A stretch of 52,595 nt of DNA from Granulicella aggregans (GTDB lineage: Bacteria; Acidobacteriota; Terriglobia; Terriglobales; Acidobacteriaceae), in the NCBI RefSeq assembly GCF_014203275.1, contig NZ_JACHIP010000017.1:1-52595 (forward strand), read 5' to 3'. Positions 1-9,008 of the stretch are shown in pieces. How positions within the stretch are numbered: position 1 is the stretch's first letter; each line of letters starts with the position of its first letter. The notes beneath the pieces were generated by a model. The model did no database searches. It worked only from the letters and a program-made list of their open reading frames with translations, and was not told where the DNA came from. Position numbers and translations under genes: made by a program.

Positions 1-95
1 ATCAATGAACAACTCGAACTCCAACCGGCCTGACGTCCAGATCGAACGGCACCTCTGGGACGCCCCTGTCCATGCCTACTTTTTGCAACAGAGCC
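1..95. mobile_element. IS6-family element end (left boundary, partial)
   Basis: These 95 bases are the exact reverse complement of 52501-52595. The match stops at base 95, where the element tip, read inwards, is GGCTCTGTTGCAAA. That is the typical IS6/IS26-family terminal inverted repeat. The element body lies to the left of the window and no transposase is visible here. The match length is limited only by the window edge. Confidence 0.8.
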
Positions 96-2704
96 ATCTG
101 GATGCAGAGCTAGCATTTCATCTGGAGGAGCAGGCGCGAGCGAATCTGGCTGCCGGCATGAATGCTGGGGAAGCGCGACGGCAGGCTCGGATCGCGTTCG
201 GCGGTGTGGAACTGGCGCGGGAGCAGGCTTACGCCACGCGACCAGGGTATCGGCTGGAGATGCTGGCGCAGGATGTGCATTATGCGCTGCGTGGGTTCCG
301 TCGTAGCCCCGTGTTTACAGTGACGGTGATCTTGACGCTGATGCTGGGAATTGGAGCTACATCCGCTGTCTTTAGCGTGGTGGACCGCATCTTGTTTCGC
401 TCGCTGCCGTATGCAGATGCTGGCCGGCTGGTTTCACTGGGGATTGTGCATTCGCTGGAGACGCAAGAGTTCGTGATGGGCAATTTCTATTACGACTGGC
501 GCACAAATCAAAAGCCGTTTGACACTGTGACTTCAGAGTCCACCGGCCCGTCGGAGTGCGATCTGACGGACCAACGTCCGGCACAACTGAGTTGCGAGTC
601 GGTAGAGGGGAATCTGCTGCCGACTCTGGGAGTTTCGCCGGTGTTGGGTCGGAATTTTATGCCAGAAGAGAGCCGGGCGGGCGGGCCGAATGTGGCAATT
701 ATCTCTTATGGATTGTGGCTGAACCGGTTCGTTTTGGATCAAGGAATTCTGAATAAAACGATCAGCATCGATGGCAAGCCGGTGCAGGTTGTTGGGGTGC
801 TTCCGAAGAATTTCGAGATGCCGCGACTGGAGGTTGCGGACGTGCTCTACCCGTTCCAGGTGGACGAAGTTGCTGATCGCACGGAGAACGGAGGTTATGG
901 CAGTCCCAGACGCATCTTTGCCCGACTGAAACCAGGCGTGACGGTGGAGCAGGCACAGCAGGAGATGGAGCCGTTGTTTGAAACTTCACTGAAGCAGATT
1001 CCCGCAGATAGCCGTGCGGAGATGCACCTGATGGTGAGGTCTTTGCGGGATAAGCAGATGCAGGACGTGCGAGTGACGGCATGGGTGCTGTTTGGAACGG
1101 TGCTGGCTGTGATGCTGATTGCCTGCGCCAATGTAGCGAGTTTGCTGATGGCACGCGCCGCAGCAAGGAGACGGGAGTTGGCGGTGCGCTCGGTGCTGGG
1201 AGCGAGCCGCGGGCGGCTGGTGGTGCAGGCGTTGACGGAAGCGATGTTACTGGCATTGAGCGGTGCGGCGGCGGGCTGTCTGCTGGCGGCGGGCTTGCTG
1301 CGGCTCTTTGTGGCGATCGCACCGGCGAATGTTCCTTATTTAAGTCAGGTACATCTGGACCTCCGGATTGTCGGTTTTGCGGTTCTGCTTTCGCTGCTTT
1401 GCGGGCTGCTGTTTGGATTAGTCCCCGCATTTGAGAAGCCTAGTGCGGAGATGCTGGCGGGACGATCCGGTCGAAATGCCCCACGAGCTACGTTACGGCA
1501 ATGGTTGGTGGTGGCCCAGATCGCTGCGAGCATGGTGTTGCTGACGGGGGCGATGCTGCTGGTACGGAGTTTTTGGAAACTCGAGCATGAGCAGCTGGGC
1601 ATTCGGGCCGATCATACTTTGACCGTCAGCGTGACGCTGGGATCATACAACTACGGCACTCCACAAAAGAGGATGATCTTTTTCCAAGAGCTGGAGCAAA
1701 GGCTGCGGTTTGGGCCGGGCGTGAGTGACCTTGCGTTGAGCGATTCCGTGCCACCGGAGGACTTTCATCCTGGCGAACAGCGCATTGAGGACATTGTGGT
1801 GGAGGGAAGGCCACGTCTGCATGAAGACAGTGGAGAGATAGTGAAGTTCCGGCGGGTTTCGCCGGCGTACTTTCGGACTTTGAATATTCCGATCTTGCGA
1901 GGTAAGGGTTTCACGGATGCGGAGCGGAGTTCCAAGGAACAATTTGCCATTCTGAGCAACAAGCTAGCTGAGCGTTTATTTCCGGGGCAGGAGCCGCTTG
2001 GACAGCGGATGCAGATGGCCAATGGTGACGCGAACCCTGCGTCGTACACCGTGGTGGGCGTGGCTGCGGATGTAAAAAATGGAGGACTTAGCGGTGAGCA
2101 GTTGCCCGAGTATTACCGCTTGCGGCGCGATCAAGCGGAGGATTGGGAGTGTTGTGGCCACTGGGGACAGACGGCGGTGATCATTCTTCGCAGTTCGTTG
2201 CCTGCCGAAGCGGTGTCACCGTGGATTCGGATGCAGACTGCGGCGATAGATCCAGCCCTGTCAGCGGACATTGCGACGATGCGGCAGAGGGTGAGCAAGC
2301 TTGCGGACGGGCCGCGCTTTCAAACACTTCTCGTTGGCTTCTTTGCGGCGACTGGGCTCGTGCTGGCGGTGATTGGGTTATACGGGGTGATCTCGTTTCT
2401 GGTGGCGCAGCGCACTCAGGAGATTGGTGTGCGTATGGCTTTAGGGGCGACGCGAAGCCGGATACTGTGGCTAGTTTGTGGGCAAAGTTTGCGGCTGATT
2501 CTGTGGGGAGCTGGTGTGGGGCTGGTCGCTGCTTTGGCGGTTTCGCGGGTCCTGGGAAGCCTGCTCTATGAGGTTGGGTCACACGATCCTTTGAGCTTTG
2601 TCGCGGTCACGCTGGTGCTGATAACGGTCGCGCTGACGGCTACTCTGATTCCGGCGGGTTCGGCTGCGCGGGTGGATCCTATGGTGGCTCTCCGACGCGA
2701 TTAG
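5..2704 (+). CDS. ADOP-family MacB/FtsX-like ABC transporter permease, N-terminus hybrid with IS end
   Basis: Permease of the acidobacterial duplicated (ADOP) family. These proteins have two FtsX/MacB-type permease units and a periplasmic MacB core, and are presumed inner-membrane parts of export or envelope-stress systems; no substrate can be named. The cytoplasmic prefix (DAELAFHLEEQ... to about residue 95) leads to a first membrane segment at about 103-127, a long periplasmic region, a cluster of segments at about 355-470, and three C-terminal segments with the conserved QEIGVRMALGA box. Codons 1-30 lie wholly in the IS end and residue 31 straddles the junction, so the native start was replaced or lies outside the window. 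The body is full length (899 aa) and open. The frame is also open to the window edge, so the true start is unknown. The next gene is convergent. Confidence 0.85.
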   Translation: MNNSNSNRPDVQIERHLWDAPVHAYFLQQSHLDAELAFHLEEQARANLAAGMNAGEARRQARIAFGGVELAREQAYATRPGYRLEMLAQDVHYALRGFRRSPVFTVTVILTLMLGIGATSAVFSVVDRILFRSLPYADAGRLVSLGIVHSLETQEFVMGNFYYDWRTNQKPFDTVTSESTGPSECDLTDQRPAQLSCESVEGNLLPTLGVSPVLGRNFMPEESRAGGPNVAIISYGLWLNRFVLDQGILNKTISIDGKPVQVVGVLPKNFEMPRLEVADVLYPFQVDEVADRTENGGYGSPRRIFARLKPGVTVEQAQQEMEPLFETSLKQIPADSRAEMHLMVRSLRDKQMQDVRVTAWVLFGTVLAVMLIACANVASLLMARAAARRRELAVRSVLGASRGRLVVQALTEAMLLALSGAAAGCLLAAGLLRLFVAIAPANVPYLSQVHLDLRIVGFAVLLSLLCGLLFGLVPAFEKPSAEMLAGRSGRNAPRATLRQWLVVAQIAASMVLLTGAMLLVRSFWKLEHEQLGIRADHTLTVSVTLGSYNYGTPQKRMIFFQELEQRLRFGPGVSDLALSDSVPPEDFHPGEQRIEDIVVEGRPRLHEDSGEIVKFRRVSPAYFRTLNIPILRGKGFTDAERSSKEQFAILSNKLAERLFPGQEPLGQRMQMANGDANPASYTVVGVAADVKNGGLSGEQLPEYYRLRRDQAEDWECCGHWGQTAVIILRSSLPAEAVSPWIRMQTAAIDPALSADIATMRQRVSKLADGPRFQTLLVGFFAATGLVLAVIGLYGVISFLVAQRTQEIGVRMALGATRSRILWLVCGQSLRLILWGAGVGLVAALAVSRVLGSLLYEVGSHDPLSFVAVTLVLITVALTATLIPAGSAARVDPMVALRRD

Positions 2705-2810
2705 GACTTATAAGGCCTTGCGGACCTCGGGCTGAGCGGTAAAGAGAGAGGGAAGGGAAGCGCTGGAAGCCGGAGCAAGGATCTCCATAGGCGTCACTCT
2801 ACCTGGATTA

Positions 2811-2842
2811 TCACGCATGATATTGCGCATTATCATGCGTGA
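2811..2842. repeat. Perfect 12-bp palindrome between convergent permease genes
   Basis: Arms TCACGCATGATA and TATCATGCGTGA are separated by 8 bases. It lies in the 213-bp gap between the two convergent ADOP genes. No T-run follows on either strand, so it is a poor match to a standard intrinsic terminator. It could be a transcript-end hairpin or a protein-binding site. Confidence 0.55.
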
Positions 2843-2917
2843 AAAGACTCCGTCCTCTCTATGTACTGCCAGGTCACTTTCGGGAGGGTGAGCGCCAGAA
2901 AGAGAAGGTGGGATCGG

Positions 2918-5347
2918 TCACTGTTCGCGTAACAGGTCTGCTGGTTGCACACGGAGGGCGCGACGCATGGGGACGGCGGACGCCGAAAGGCCGATAGCTA
3001 TCATCGTCACCACCGCCGAAACGAACACAATCGGATCATTGGCGCTCGCGTGGTAGACGATACCTGCCATAAGCTTTGCAGAAGCAAACCCCAAAGCCAG
3101 TCCGATGCAGGAGCCCCATGCTATCAGCGCCAGCGTTCGGCCGAGTGCTGCACGAACCAGCGCCTTCTTTCCTGAACCAAGCGCGACCCGGATACCGAGC
3201 TCCCGCATACGGCGCGTCACGGCATAGCTTGCCATGCCGAAGATCCCAGTCAACGCCAACATGGCCGCGAGCGCCCCAAGCACCCCTAACGCCAGGGTGG
3301 CTGCTCGTGCGGGGAACGCCACGATCCCCAAAGCGTCAGGCCACGACTCCACGTTGAAGATCGGGATTGAGCTGTCGACCGACTGCACCGCTTTCCGCAT
3401 GGCGATTGTCATCTCCGCAGCATCACGATCTGAGCGCGCGATGAGAACCGACGTACTATCCGGAGCTTGCAGAATCGACCGAAAGAGGGCGGCGGTAGGC
3501 TCTTCAGAAAGGCTGATGTACTTGCCATCGCTCACCACGCCGACCACCTCCGTCTCCTTCCCGCCTCCTTGTGGAAACCGTCTACCGACCGCTTCAGTTG
3601 TGCCGAACAGTAGCCTCGCTAGGGTTTCGTTGACGATAGCGACATTCGGCGCGGAGACGTCGTCGTGAAGCGTGAAGGCACGACCGGCAATCAATTTTGT
3701 ACCCGTCGCAGCAAAATAGTTTGCTGACACACTGTAAACCATCGCAGAGGCCCGCACGTGGGCATGGTCAAAAGTGGTAGTACCGGGGCCGTAGACATCG
3801 TCATCGTTCGTGTTCATCGAGAGTGGCTGATTCCCAGCGTATGCGGTCATGGTCACGCCGGGGATGGCTTGAACTGCGCTCAGCAGACGCTGCTGCAATG
3901 CCTGTTGTTCCGAAAACTGGTAGCCGGCAAGCCGGACATCTACTGTTGCCAGCGTCACCCCATGTGGATCAAAGCCAAGCGGGATGTGGAAGGTCCGCTG
4001 CAATCCTCGCAACGAGACAATTGATGCAGTTACCAGCAGGCAGCACAAGGTGATCTGAACAAACAGTAAACTCGATCGAAATATAGAGCGGTCCGAAGTC
4101 ATTGTTGAACCAGAAGCGCGCATCGTGCTATTCGGATCAGTCCGCCAGATCTGCCGTGCCGGTAACATTGCAAACAACAGTCCCGTTGCAAGCGCGAGCA
4201 GCGCGGAAGCCACGTAGACCTTCCAGTCCGCGTCGACCAAGAGCTCCAACGGTAGATCCGCCGCTAGTCTCCATTGGCTAATCCCGCGTAACAGGAACAT
4301 CGAGAGTGCAGAAGCGATCGCTCCACTGAGAGCCGCGACAATTACAGATTCAAGAGAGAGTTGACGGAGAATACGCCCTCTGCTCGATCCGATAGCAAGT
4401 CGTATCCCTAGCTCACGCACGCGATCCGCTGTTCGTGAAGAAAATAGCAATCCGATATTGGCGCAGGCAGCGAGCAGCACCAGTAAACCCAAGATTCCGA
4501 CGCCACCGATAAACAAGCGCACCGGTCTCCCCAGCGCTTCACCTAACAGGCCAACCGGCGCAGTATGCCAGTCCGTCCCTTCATCTTCCTTCGGAAACTC
4601 GCTTGCCATCTGTTTCGAAATCAAACGTAGATTTGCATCCGCCTGCTCTCGGTTCACTCCCCGTTGAAGTCGCCCGAAGACCCATGCATTCGTACTTCCT
4701 CTCCTATCGAACCCCCCGGAACCATCAACTTCCGGGCCGTCGTGAAAGGGTAAGAATGCATCTGGATCGAAAAATTGCTCTGTGCCGTGGAAACCTTTCG
4801 GAGCGACACCCACAACAACGAAGGGAACTTTGCCCACTGCAACGACCTTACCCACAATCTCAGGATCAGCGTGAAAGCGAACTCGCCAGCATCGATCACT
4901 CAACACCATGGCAGGACTGCCATCTACAGCATCATCATCAGCATCCCCGAGCAGACGGCCCAGCTGCGGCTGAACACCAAGCATGCTGAAGTAGTTGCCG
5001 CTGACCATAAATCCCCAGACCGGCTGGGCCACACCCTCAATCCCAAGTGAAAATCGAGTGAAGCGGGCGAGCGCAAGCGACGAAAACGTGTGCGACGTGC
5101 GAGCCCGAAGATCAATGTAATTGGGGTACGAGAACGATATCCCTTGAAACCCAGGGTTTTGTACCTGCACAACTTCGCCTGCTTGCCTGATAGGCAGCGC
5201 ATGAAAGATCAGACCATTCGCGACGCCGTACACGACGACGTTCGCCGCGATCGCCATCGTCAAGGTCAGCACGGTGGTGAGCAGGAAAGCAGGTGATCTA
5301 CGCAGTTGCCTCAGAGTGAACCGCAGGTCGTCAAGGATCGTCATCAT
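2918..5347 (-). CDS. ADOP-family MacB/FtsX-like ABC transporter permease
   Basis: Full-length (809 aa) acidobacterial permease with duplicated FtsX units. It starts directly at the DDLRFTLRQLRRSPAF box without the long cytoplasmic prefix of the other ADOP gene. The first membrane segment is at about 18-45 (FLLTTVLTLTMAIAANVVVYGV). A MacB-type periplasmic domain follows, then membrane segments around 275-390, a second periplasmic domain, and three C-terminal segments with the RELGIRVALGSG box. The start is a double ATG with TGGAG about 8 bases upstream. The gene is convergent with the first permease and shares no operon partner, in particular no adjacent ATPase. The substrate cannot be inferred. 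Confidence 0.9.
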   Translation of the reverse strand: MMTILDDLRFTLRQLRRSPAFLLTTVLTLTMAIAANVVVYGVANGLIFHALPIRQAGEVVQVQNPGFQGISFSYPNYIDLRARTSHTFSSLALARFTRFSLGIEGVAQPVWGFMVSGNYFSMLGVQPQLGRLLGDADDDAVDGSPAMVLSDRCWRVRFHADPEIVGKVVAVGKVPFVVVGVAPKGFHGTEQFFDPDAFLPFHDGPEVDGSGGFDRRGSTNAWVFGRLQRGVNREQADANLRLISKQMASEFPKEDEGTDWHTAPVGLLGEALGRPVRLFIGGVGILGLLVLLAACANIGLLFSSRTADRVRELGIRLAIGSSRGRILRQLSLESVIVAALSGAIASALSMFLLRGISQWRLAADLPLELLVDADWKVYVASALLALATGLLFAMLPARQIWRTDPNSTMRASGSTMTSDRSIFRSSLLFVQITLCCLLVTASIVSLRGLQRTFHIPLGFDPHGVTLATVDVRLAGYQFSEQQALQQRLLSAVQAIPGVTMTAYAGNQPLSMNTNDDDVYGPGTTTFDHAHVRASAMVYSVSANYFAATGTKLIAGRAFTLHDDVSAPNVAIVNETLARLLFGTTEAVGRRFPQGGGKETEVVGVVSDGKYISLSEEPTAALFRSILQAPDSTSVLIARSDRDAAEMTIAMRKAVQSVDSSIPIFNVESWPDALGIVAFPARAATLALGVLGALAAMLALTGIFGMASYAVTRRMRELGIRVALGSGKKALVRAALGRTLALIAWGSCIGLALGFASAKLMAGIVYHASANDPIVFVSAVVTMIAIGLSASAVPMRRALRVQPADLLREQ

Positions 5348-5455
5348 ATCGCACTCCAGGCATCGATTAGGAGATTTGTATGCACGTCAATCGCCACTGC
5401 AAAGCGCGCAAATGCGCGTTGCATGACATATTCCGTGTCCAGTCTCAGAATTCTA

Positions 5456-5471
5456 TGTCCGATTTTGGACA
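5456..5471. promoter_or_regulatory. Candidate operator TGTCC-N6-GGACA upstream of ADOP permease
   Basis: A short palindrome, TGTCC / GGACA with a 6-base spacer, lies about 110 bp upstream of the 2918-5347 permease start. The rest of the 5348-5629 gap shows no gene. Assignment as an operator is inference from position and symmetry only. Confidence 0.25.
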
Positions 5472-5629
5472 ATCCGCGCGAAGCGCCTTCAGAGTTGCAG
5501 GGTTGACCGTCCCTCTACATCGAACTGCCGAGACATTCCCCTAGCGGCAAAAGCAACAACACTTGGGTTCATAAACCAAAGACCGCCGTGCGTGGTTTCA
5601 GAAGCGCCGTTACCGTGCGTTTTGATGGG

Positions 5630-6583
5630 CTAGCGATGGACGGGATGAGGACGGATGGGTGGGCGGCCAGTAAGGACATGGATGCGCTGGCGAGTGATAT
5701 TGATGCGGCAGGGGAGGGGGTCGAGTACTCCGCCGCAGGTGCGTTCGCGGACAGCCAGCCAGGCGACCTGCGAGGGGCTCAGCATCCAGGCGGTGGCGTT
5801 GGTCGCGTGGTGGACTTGGTCGAGGTAGTCGGCAGCGGTGACGTCGAGGTCGGCAGCCTGGGCGTTGAGCTGCTCACAGACACCGTTGCGCGGGGCGACG
5901 GTGCCGTCGGCGGAGACGCAAAAGTCTTCGTCATGCTCGACGAGGATTTTCTTATTGTTGCCGGTGATGAAGTAGCCAGTCACGACTGGTCCGACGCGGG
6001 CGCTGGTCGACCACTGAATGAAGTCATCGACGAAGGCCGGGGGTAACTGGCTGAGGCCTAGGGTGTCTTCCTTTATTTGCTTTGAAAAGAGATTGAGGGC
6101 AGGGGTTGGTTCGCCGTTGGTGGGAGCGAAGTAGAAGCCGCCTAGAGCGATGCCGGTTTGCAGGTCGATCCAGAGAAATCCGCGTCCCTGGAGGTAAGGT
6201 CCCTGCTGGCCGACGACGAGGAGGTAGCGGTTGTCGCGTAGCTCGACCGGAATACGGGAGCCGTCGAAGGCCATCGAGAGGGCGTCGGGGAGGCTCATGT
6301 CCCGGCCGTAGTGGAAGATACAGCCGGGGACAAAGAGCTTCATTAGCTTCTTGAACTGCTTATCGCGAAGGAGATCTTTCGCTGGGGCTCCGGCGAACTG
6401 TTGAAGGTACGTGAGATCGGCAGGTAGCAGGGGAGCCTGGAAGATACCGGGATCGTAGTTCGAACCGAGTGAAGGTGGTTCAGTTGGCTGGATTGCGGAG
6501 GAGGTCGTGGCTTGCTGGATGGGGGCGACGGCTGAGAGGTTAAGGGCGAAGAGCTGGATGGCTAGGGCACGAAGAACCTGCAT
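5630..6583 (-). CDS. Secreted protein with lysozyme-inhibitor LprI-like C-terminus
   Basis: A 317-aa protein starting with a hydrophobic leader (residues 1-20, MQVLRALAIQLFALNLSAVA), consistent with export. The main body is not a family I recognise. Its C-terminal stretch (about 265-305) has the pattern of the LprI/DUF1311 domain: a Ser-Gln-x-x-Trp segment, then R-x-x-C, a second Cys, and a following TR-x-R helix (VAWLAVRERTC...CRINITRQRI). LprI-type domains can inhibit lysozyme, but that role is only inferred here. The gene stands alone, divergent from the acetyltransferase-like gene downstream. The last residues are Pro/Arg-rich and unlike the family. Confidence 0.65.
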   Translation of the reverse strand: MQVLRALAIQLFALNLSAVAPIQQATTSSAIQPTEPPSLGSNYDPGIFQAPLLPADLTYLQQFAGAPAKDLLRDKQFKKLMKLFVPGCIFHYGRDMSLPDALSMAFDGSRIPVELRDNRYLLVVGQQGPYLQGRGFLWIDLQTGIALGGFYFAPTNGEPTPALNLFSKQIKEDTLGLSQLPPAFVDDFIQWSTSARVGPVVTGYFITGNNKKILVEHDEDFCVSADGTVAPRNGVCEQLNAQAADLDVTAADYLDQVHHATNATAWMLSPSQVAWLAVRERTCGGVLDPLPCRINITRQRIHVLTGRPPIRPHPVHR

Positions 6584-6870
6584 GATCCCGGGATCCCCTT
6601 GTGGCTTTGGCTTCGCTCCAAGTGTAATGCGAGCGAGTGGAATACAACGATCAAATTTGAGTTGATCGGATGGGAGATGTTCCTGGTGAACGGTTGCCGC
6701 AGCCGATAGGCTCCCCTGAAAGCCAGCTTTCTCGGCAACGTCGAAGTTTTCGAATTAACGGAACACTGACGTACTCGGCTGAATCGGTGGTTTTAGAGAG
6801 TACAAGCAAGGCACTTTCAGGCTGTGATGACTTTATGGTGGATACTTTCTGAAGCGTGAGAAAGGTGCAT

Positions 6871-8115
6871 ATGGCACAGGTTTTACATCGCTGCGCCACA
6901 GCGACAGATATTGGCCCAGAGACGCCTACCGCTACTAGCGGTATCGCTTCTTCCAAGCGCATGCTCTCCGTAGATGTGCTGCGGGGATTGTGCGTGGCTG
7001 GAATGGTTCTGGTGAATTTCCCGGCTGACTGGGTTTTGCGCTATCACCAACTGGGACACGCTGAGTGGGATGGGCCTACGGCAACGGACATGATGTTTCC
7101 CGCGTTCCTGCTTCTTTCAGGGTTTTCAATGGTGTACTCGTTTGCTTCGCGCAGTCAACGAGGTGAGACGCGAGGCAGTTTGGCTCGGCATGTGCTGCTT
7201 CGTAGCGTGATCCTGCTAGGTCTGGGACTGATCTTGAACGCTTTTCCTTCTTTCAACTGGCACATGTTGCATATTTTTGGGGTGCTGCAGCGGATAGCGT
7301 TCTGTTATCTGGTAGGTGGCTTACTCGTGCTGGGAACGAGTAGAAGACGGGTGCGATTTGAGGTCAATATATGGGCTGTTGTCGGATTCATGGTATTGGT
7401 GCTGGCTGGGGTCTGGGCGGCGGTAAGGTTTGTAGACGTGCCTGTATATGGCTCGTGGCGATTTGACCACAACGGTAATCTTGGGGCGGTGATAGATCGC
7501 GCAATTTTCGGCAATCGGCATCTCTCGGATTGGGGTGGACCAGAGCGGATGTGGGATGCGGATGGCCTGCTTTCCTGCATTACTTCAATCCCGAATCTCC
7601 TACTCGGTGTCTTAGCGGCTGTGTGGGTTCGTCGGGGCGGGTCAGTTGCGAAGACGATGCTTGGGTTGCTAGTGCTGGCTGCGGCCCTCATTGGAGTGGC
7701 GCTCCTGCTGAATCCATATCTTGTGATTAACCGGAAGCTCTGGACCGACAGCTTTACACTTCTGAGTGGCGGAGTAAGCCTGGGAATCTTTGCAATGTTC
7801 TATCTTTGGCTGGATGGCGCCGGCAATGGAAAGAAAAAGGTTCAGGTCATGTGGTGGCAGACGCCAGCATTGGTCTACGGGTCGAACGCGATCTTGGGGT
7901 TTGTAATCTACACATTGCTGCTTGGATTTCATGGGCTGTATCGACTACCAGGTGCGCATGCGCCGGCCTATTGGTTACCCGGGGCTACATATGCGAAGTT
8001 GTGTCAATGGATTGATCCTTACAATGTTTCGCTGCTTTATGGCCTAGTAGCCGTTGGGGTGGTGATGGGGTTGCTCTGGCCGTTTTACCAACGAAAGATC
8101 TTTCTAAAGCTTTAG
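6871..8115 (+). CDS. Heparan-alpha-glucosaminide N-acetyltransferase-like membrane protein
   Basis: Polytopic membrane protein of about 414 aa with some ten hydrophobic segments. The N-terminal signature SVDVLRGLCVAGMVLVNFP followed by a conserved WDGPTATDMMFPAFLLLSG is typical of the bacterial relatives of HGSNAT (DUF1624/DUF5009-like), which move acyl groups across the membrane to sugar amines. The actual acceptor is unknown. I prefer the ATG at 6871 because AAAGG lies 5 bases upstream. A GTG at 6856 adds five residues, and the ATG at 6961 would start right at the conserved motif. It is a single gene, convergent with the PadR-linked pair, with strong hairpins in between. Confidence 0.8.
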   Translation: MAQVLHRCATATDIGPETPTATSGIASSKRMLSVDVLRGLCVAGMVLVNFPADWVLRYHQLGHAEWDGPTATDMMFPAFLLLSGFSMVYSFASRSQRGETRGSLARHVLLRSVILLGLGLILNAFPSFNWHMLHIFGVLQRIAFCYLVGGLLVLGTSRRRVRFEVNIWAVVGFMVLVLAGVWAAVRFVDVPVYGSWRFDHNGNLGAVIDRAIFGNRHLSDWGGPERMWDADGLLSCITSIPNLLLGVLAAVWVRRGGSVAKTMLGLLVLAAALIGVALLLNPYLVINRKLWTDSFTLLSGGVSLGIFAMFYLWLDGAGNGKKKVQVMWWQTPALVYGSNAILGFVIYTLLLGFHGLYRLPGAHAPAYWLPGATYAKLCQWIDPYNVSLLYGLVAVGVVMGLLWPFYQRKIFLKL

Positions 8116-8186
8116 CTAAAGTCGGAAGACGAGCCCCGTTTCAAGACGACCAGTGGGATAAGTCCAGTCGTCGAGGCTGTTGGTTT

Positions 8187-8213
8187 GTGGAACGCGGCTT
8201 TATCGCGTTCCAC
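8187..8213. terminator. Intergenic hairpin, 10-bp perfect stem
   Basis: GTGGAACGCG and CGCGTTCCAC flank a 7-base loop. It lies between convergent genes ending at 8115 and 8347, where a bidirectional transcript end would be expected. No T-run follows, so the terminator call is tentative. Confidence 0.4.
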
Positions 8214-8275
8214 GCTCGAAGAGCGGCAAATTCATAGCCTTGGGAGCGGCTACGGTGTTCCCGCCTCAACATTTT

Positions 8276-8303
8276 GCCCACGACAACTCCGGTTGTCGTG
8301 GGC
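8276..8303. terminator. Intergenic hairpin, 12-bp perfect stem with TCCG tetraloop
   Basis: GCCCACGACAAC and its exact complement close on TCCG. It is the strongest stem seen in the window and sits in the same convergent gap as the 8187 hairpin, 44 bases before the end of the minus-strand gene. No adjacent T-run is present on either strand. Confidence 0.45.
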
Positions 8304-8346
8304 CATTCCTATCATCAACCGACAGAGGGCGAGCTACGATTGTGGC

Positions 8347-9000
8347 TTATTGCGGTTCTGCAATTTGTCGTTCTCGCTTATGGGGGTGCTCTATCGACGG
8401 ACAGCCTAGCCATGCGGCAAGGAGGTAGGTTGAGCCAAGCAACAGCACCACAAAAATTCCAGGGACTATCAGAGACTTGCGGTGCTGATCTCCCGGGATT
8501 GGACGAAGTAGCCAGGGGAACAAGTCGATCGAAAAGTGAACTGCGCTTATCAGTATTAAGGTGATGATGAATGTCCGGAGCAAGTACGCCCAGCGAAATG
8601 AACCCTCAATCAAAAGCCCTACGGACAATACCAATAAGCTCATCGAAGCTGCGATAGCGGGAAGGCCCATTTCGAGTACGAACTGGCTCAATGGCCAGGG
8701 AAGGTCACTCCAGTGCGAAGAAAATGGCCAAACCCGTACTAGAACGTTACTATACTCAAAAATGTACGGCGTTACGGCTCCAGTAATCGCATAGCAAAAG
8801 AAATACCACCGACGGCGGATTGTCTCTAGTGCTCCAAGTGTAGAGGCAAATAAAACTTGTCCCCAGAACCACCAACGGCTTTGGCGATCACGAAATGTCT
8901 CGATGAGATCGCCCGTCAAGGCTTCGTTCCAATCATCAGAAGCCGTGTGACGTAATAGCCACAGGGCGAAACTCGGTGGATTTGATCTCTTGTCAGTCAT
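8347..9000 (-). CDS. Membrane protein with permease-prefix-like N-terminus, PadR-linked
   Basis: About 217 aa. The cytoplasmic N-terminus contains ALTGDLIETFRDRQSRWWFWGQVL, the motif found in the prefix domain of acidobacterial ADOP permeases and in small stand-alone membrane proteins beside PadR regulators. Four or more hydrophobic segments follow. I chose the ATG at 9000: GGAG precedes it by about 4 bases and it lies 8 bases after the PadR stop, so the two genes are probably co-transcribed. A longer reading from 9036 would overlap PadR. The function is unknown; regulated assembly with a permease is an inference from context. Confidence 0.7.
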   Translation of the reverse strand: MTDKRSNPPSFALWLLRHTASDDWNEALTGDLIETFRDRQSRWWFWGQVLFASTLGALETIRRRWYFFCYAITGAVTPYIFEYSNVLVRVWPFSSHWSDLPWPLSQFVLEMGLPAIAASMSLLVLSVGLLIEGSFRWAYLLRTFIITLILISAVHFSIDLFPWLLRPIPGDQHRKSLIVPGIFVVLLLGSTYLLAAWLGCPSIEHPHKRERQIAEPQ

Positions 9001-9008
9001 GCGTCTCC

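Noticed and set aside
5588..6046. 152-codon plus-strand frame
   Set aside because: It is antisense to the LprI-like gene; its composition is simply the complement of that gene.
6660..6760. Possible riboswitch-like fold (GTTGCCG ... CGGCAAC around a small hairpin) before the acetyltransferase-like gene
   Set aside because: Stem spacing and conserved loops match no riboswitch class I know, and no aptamer core is visible.
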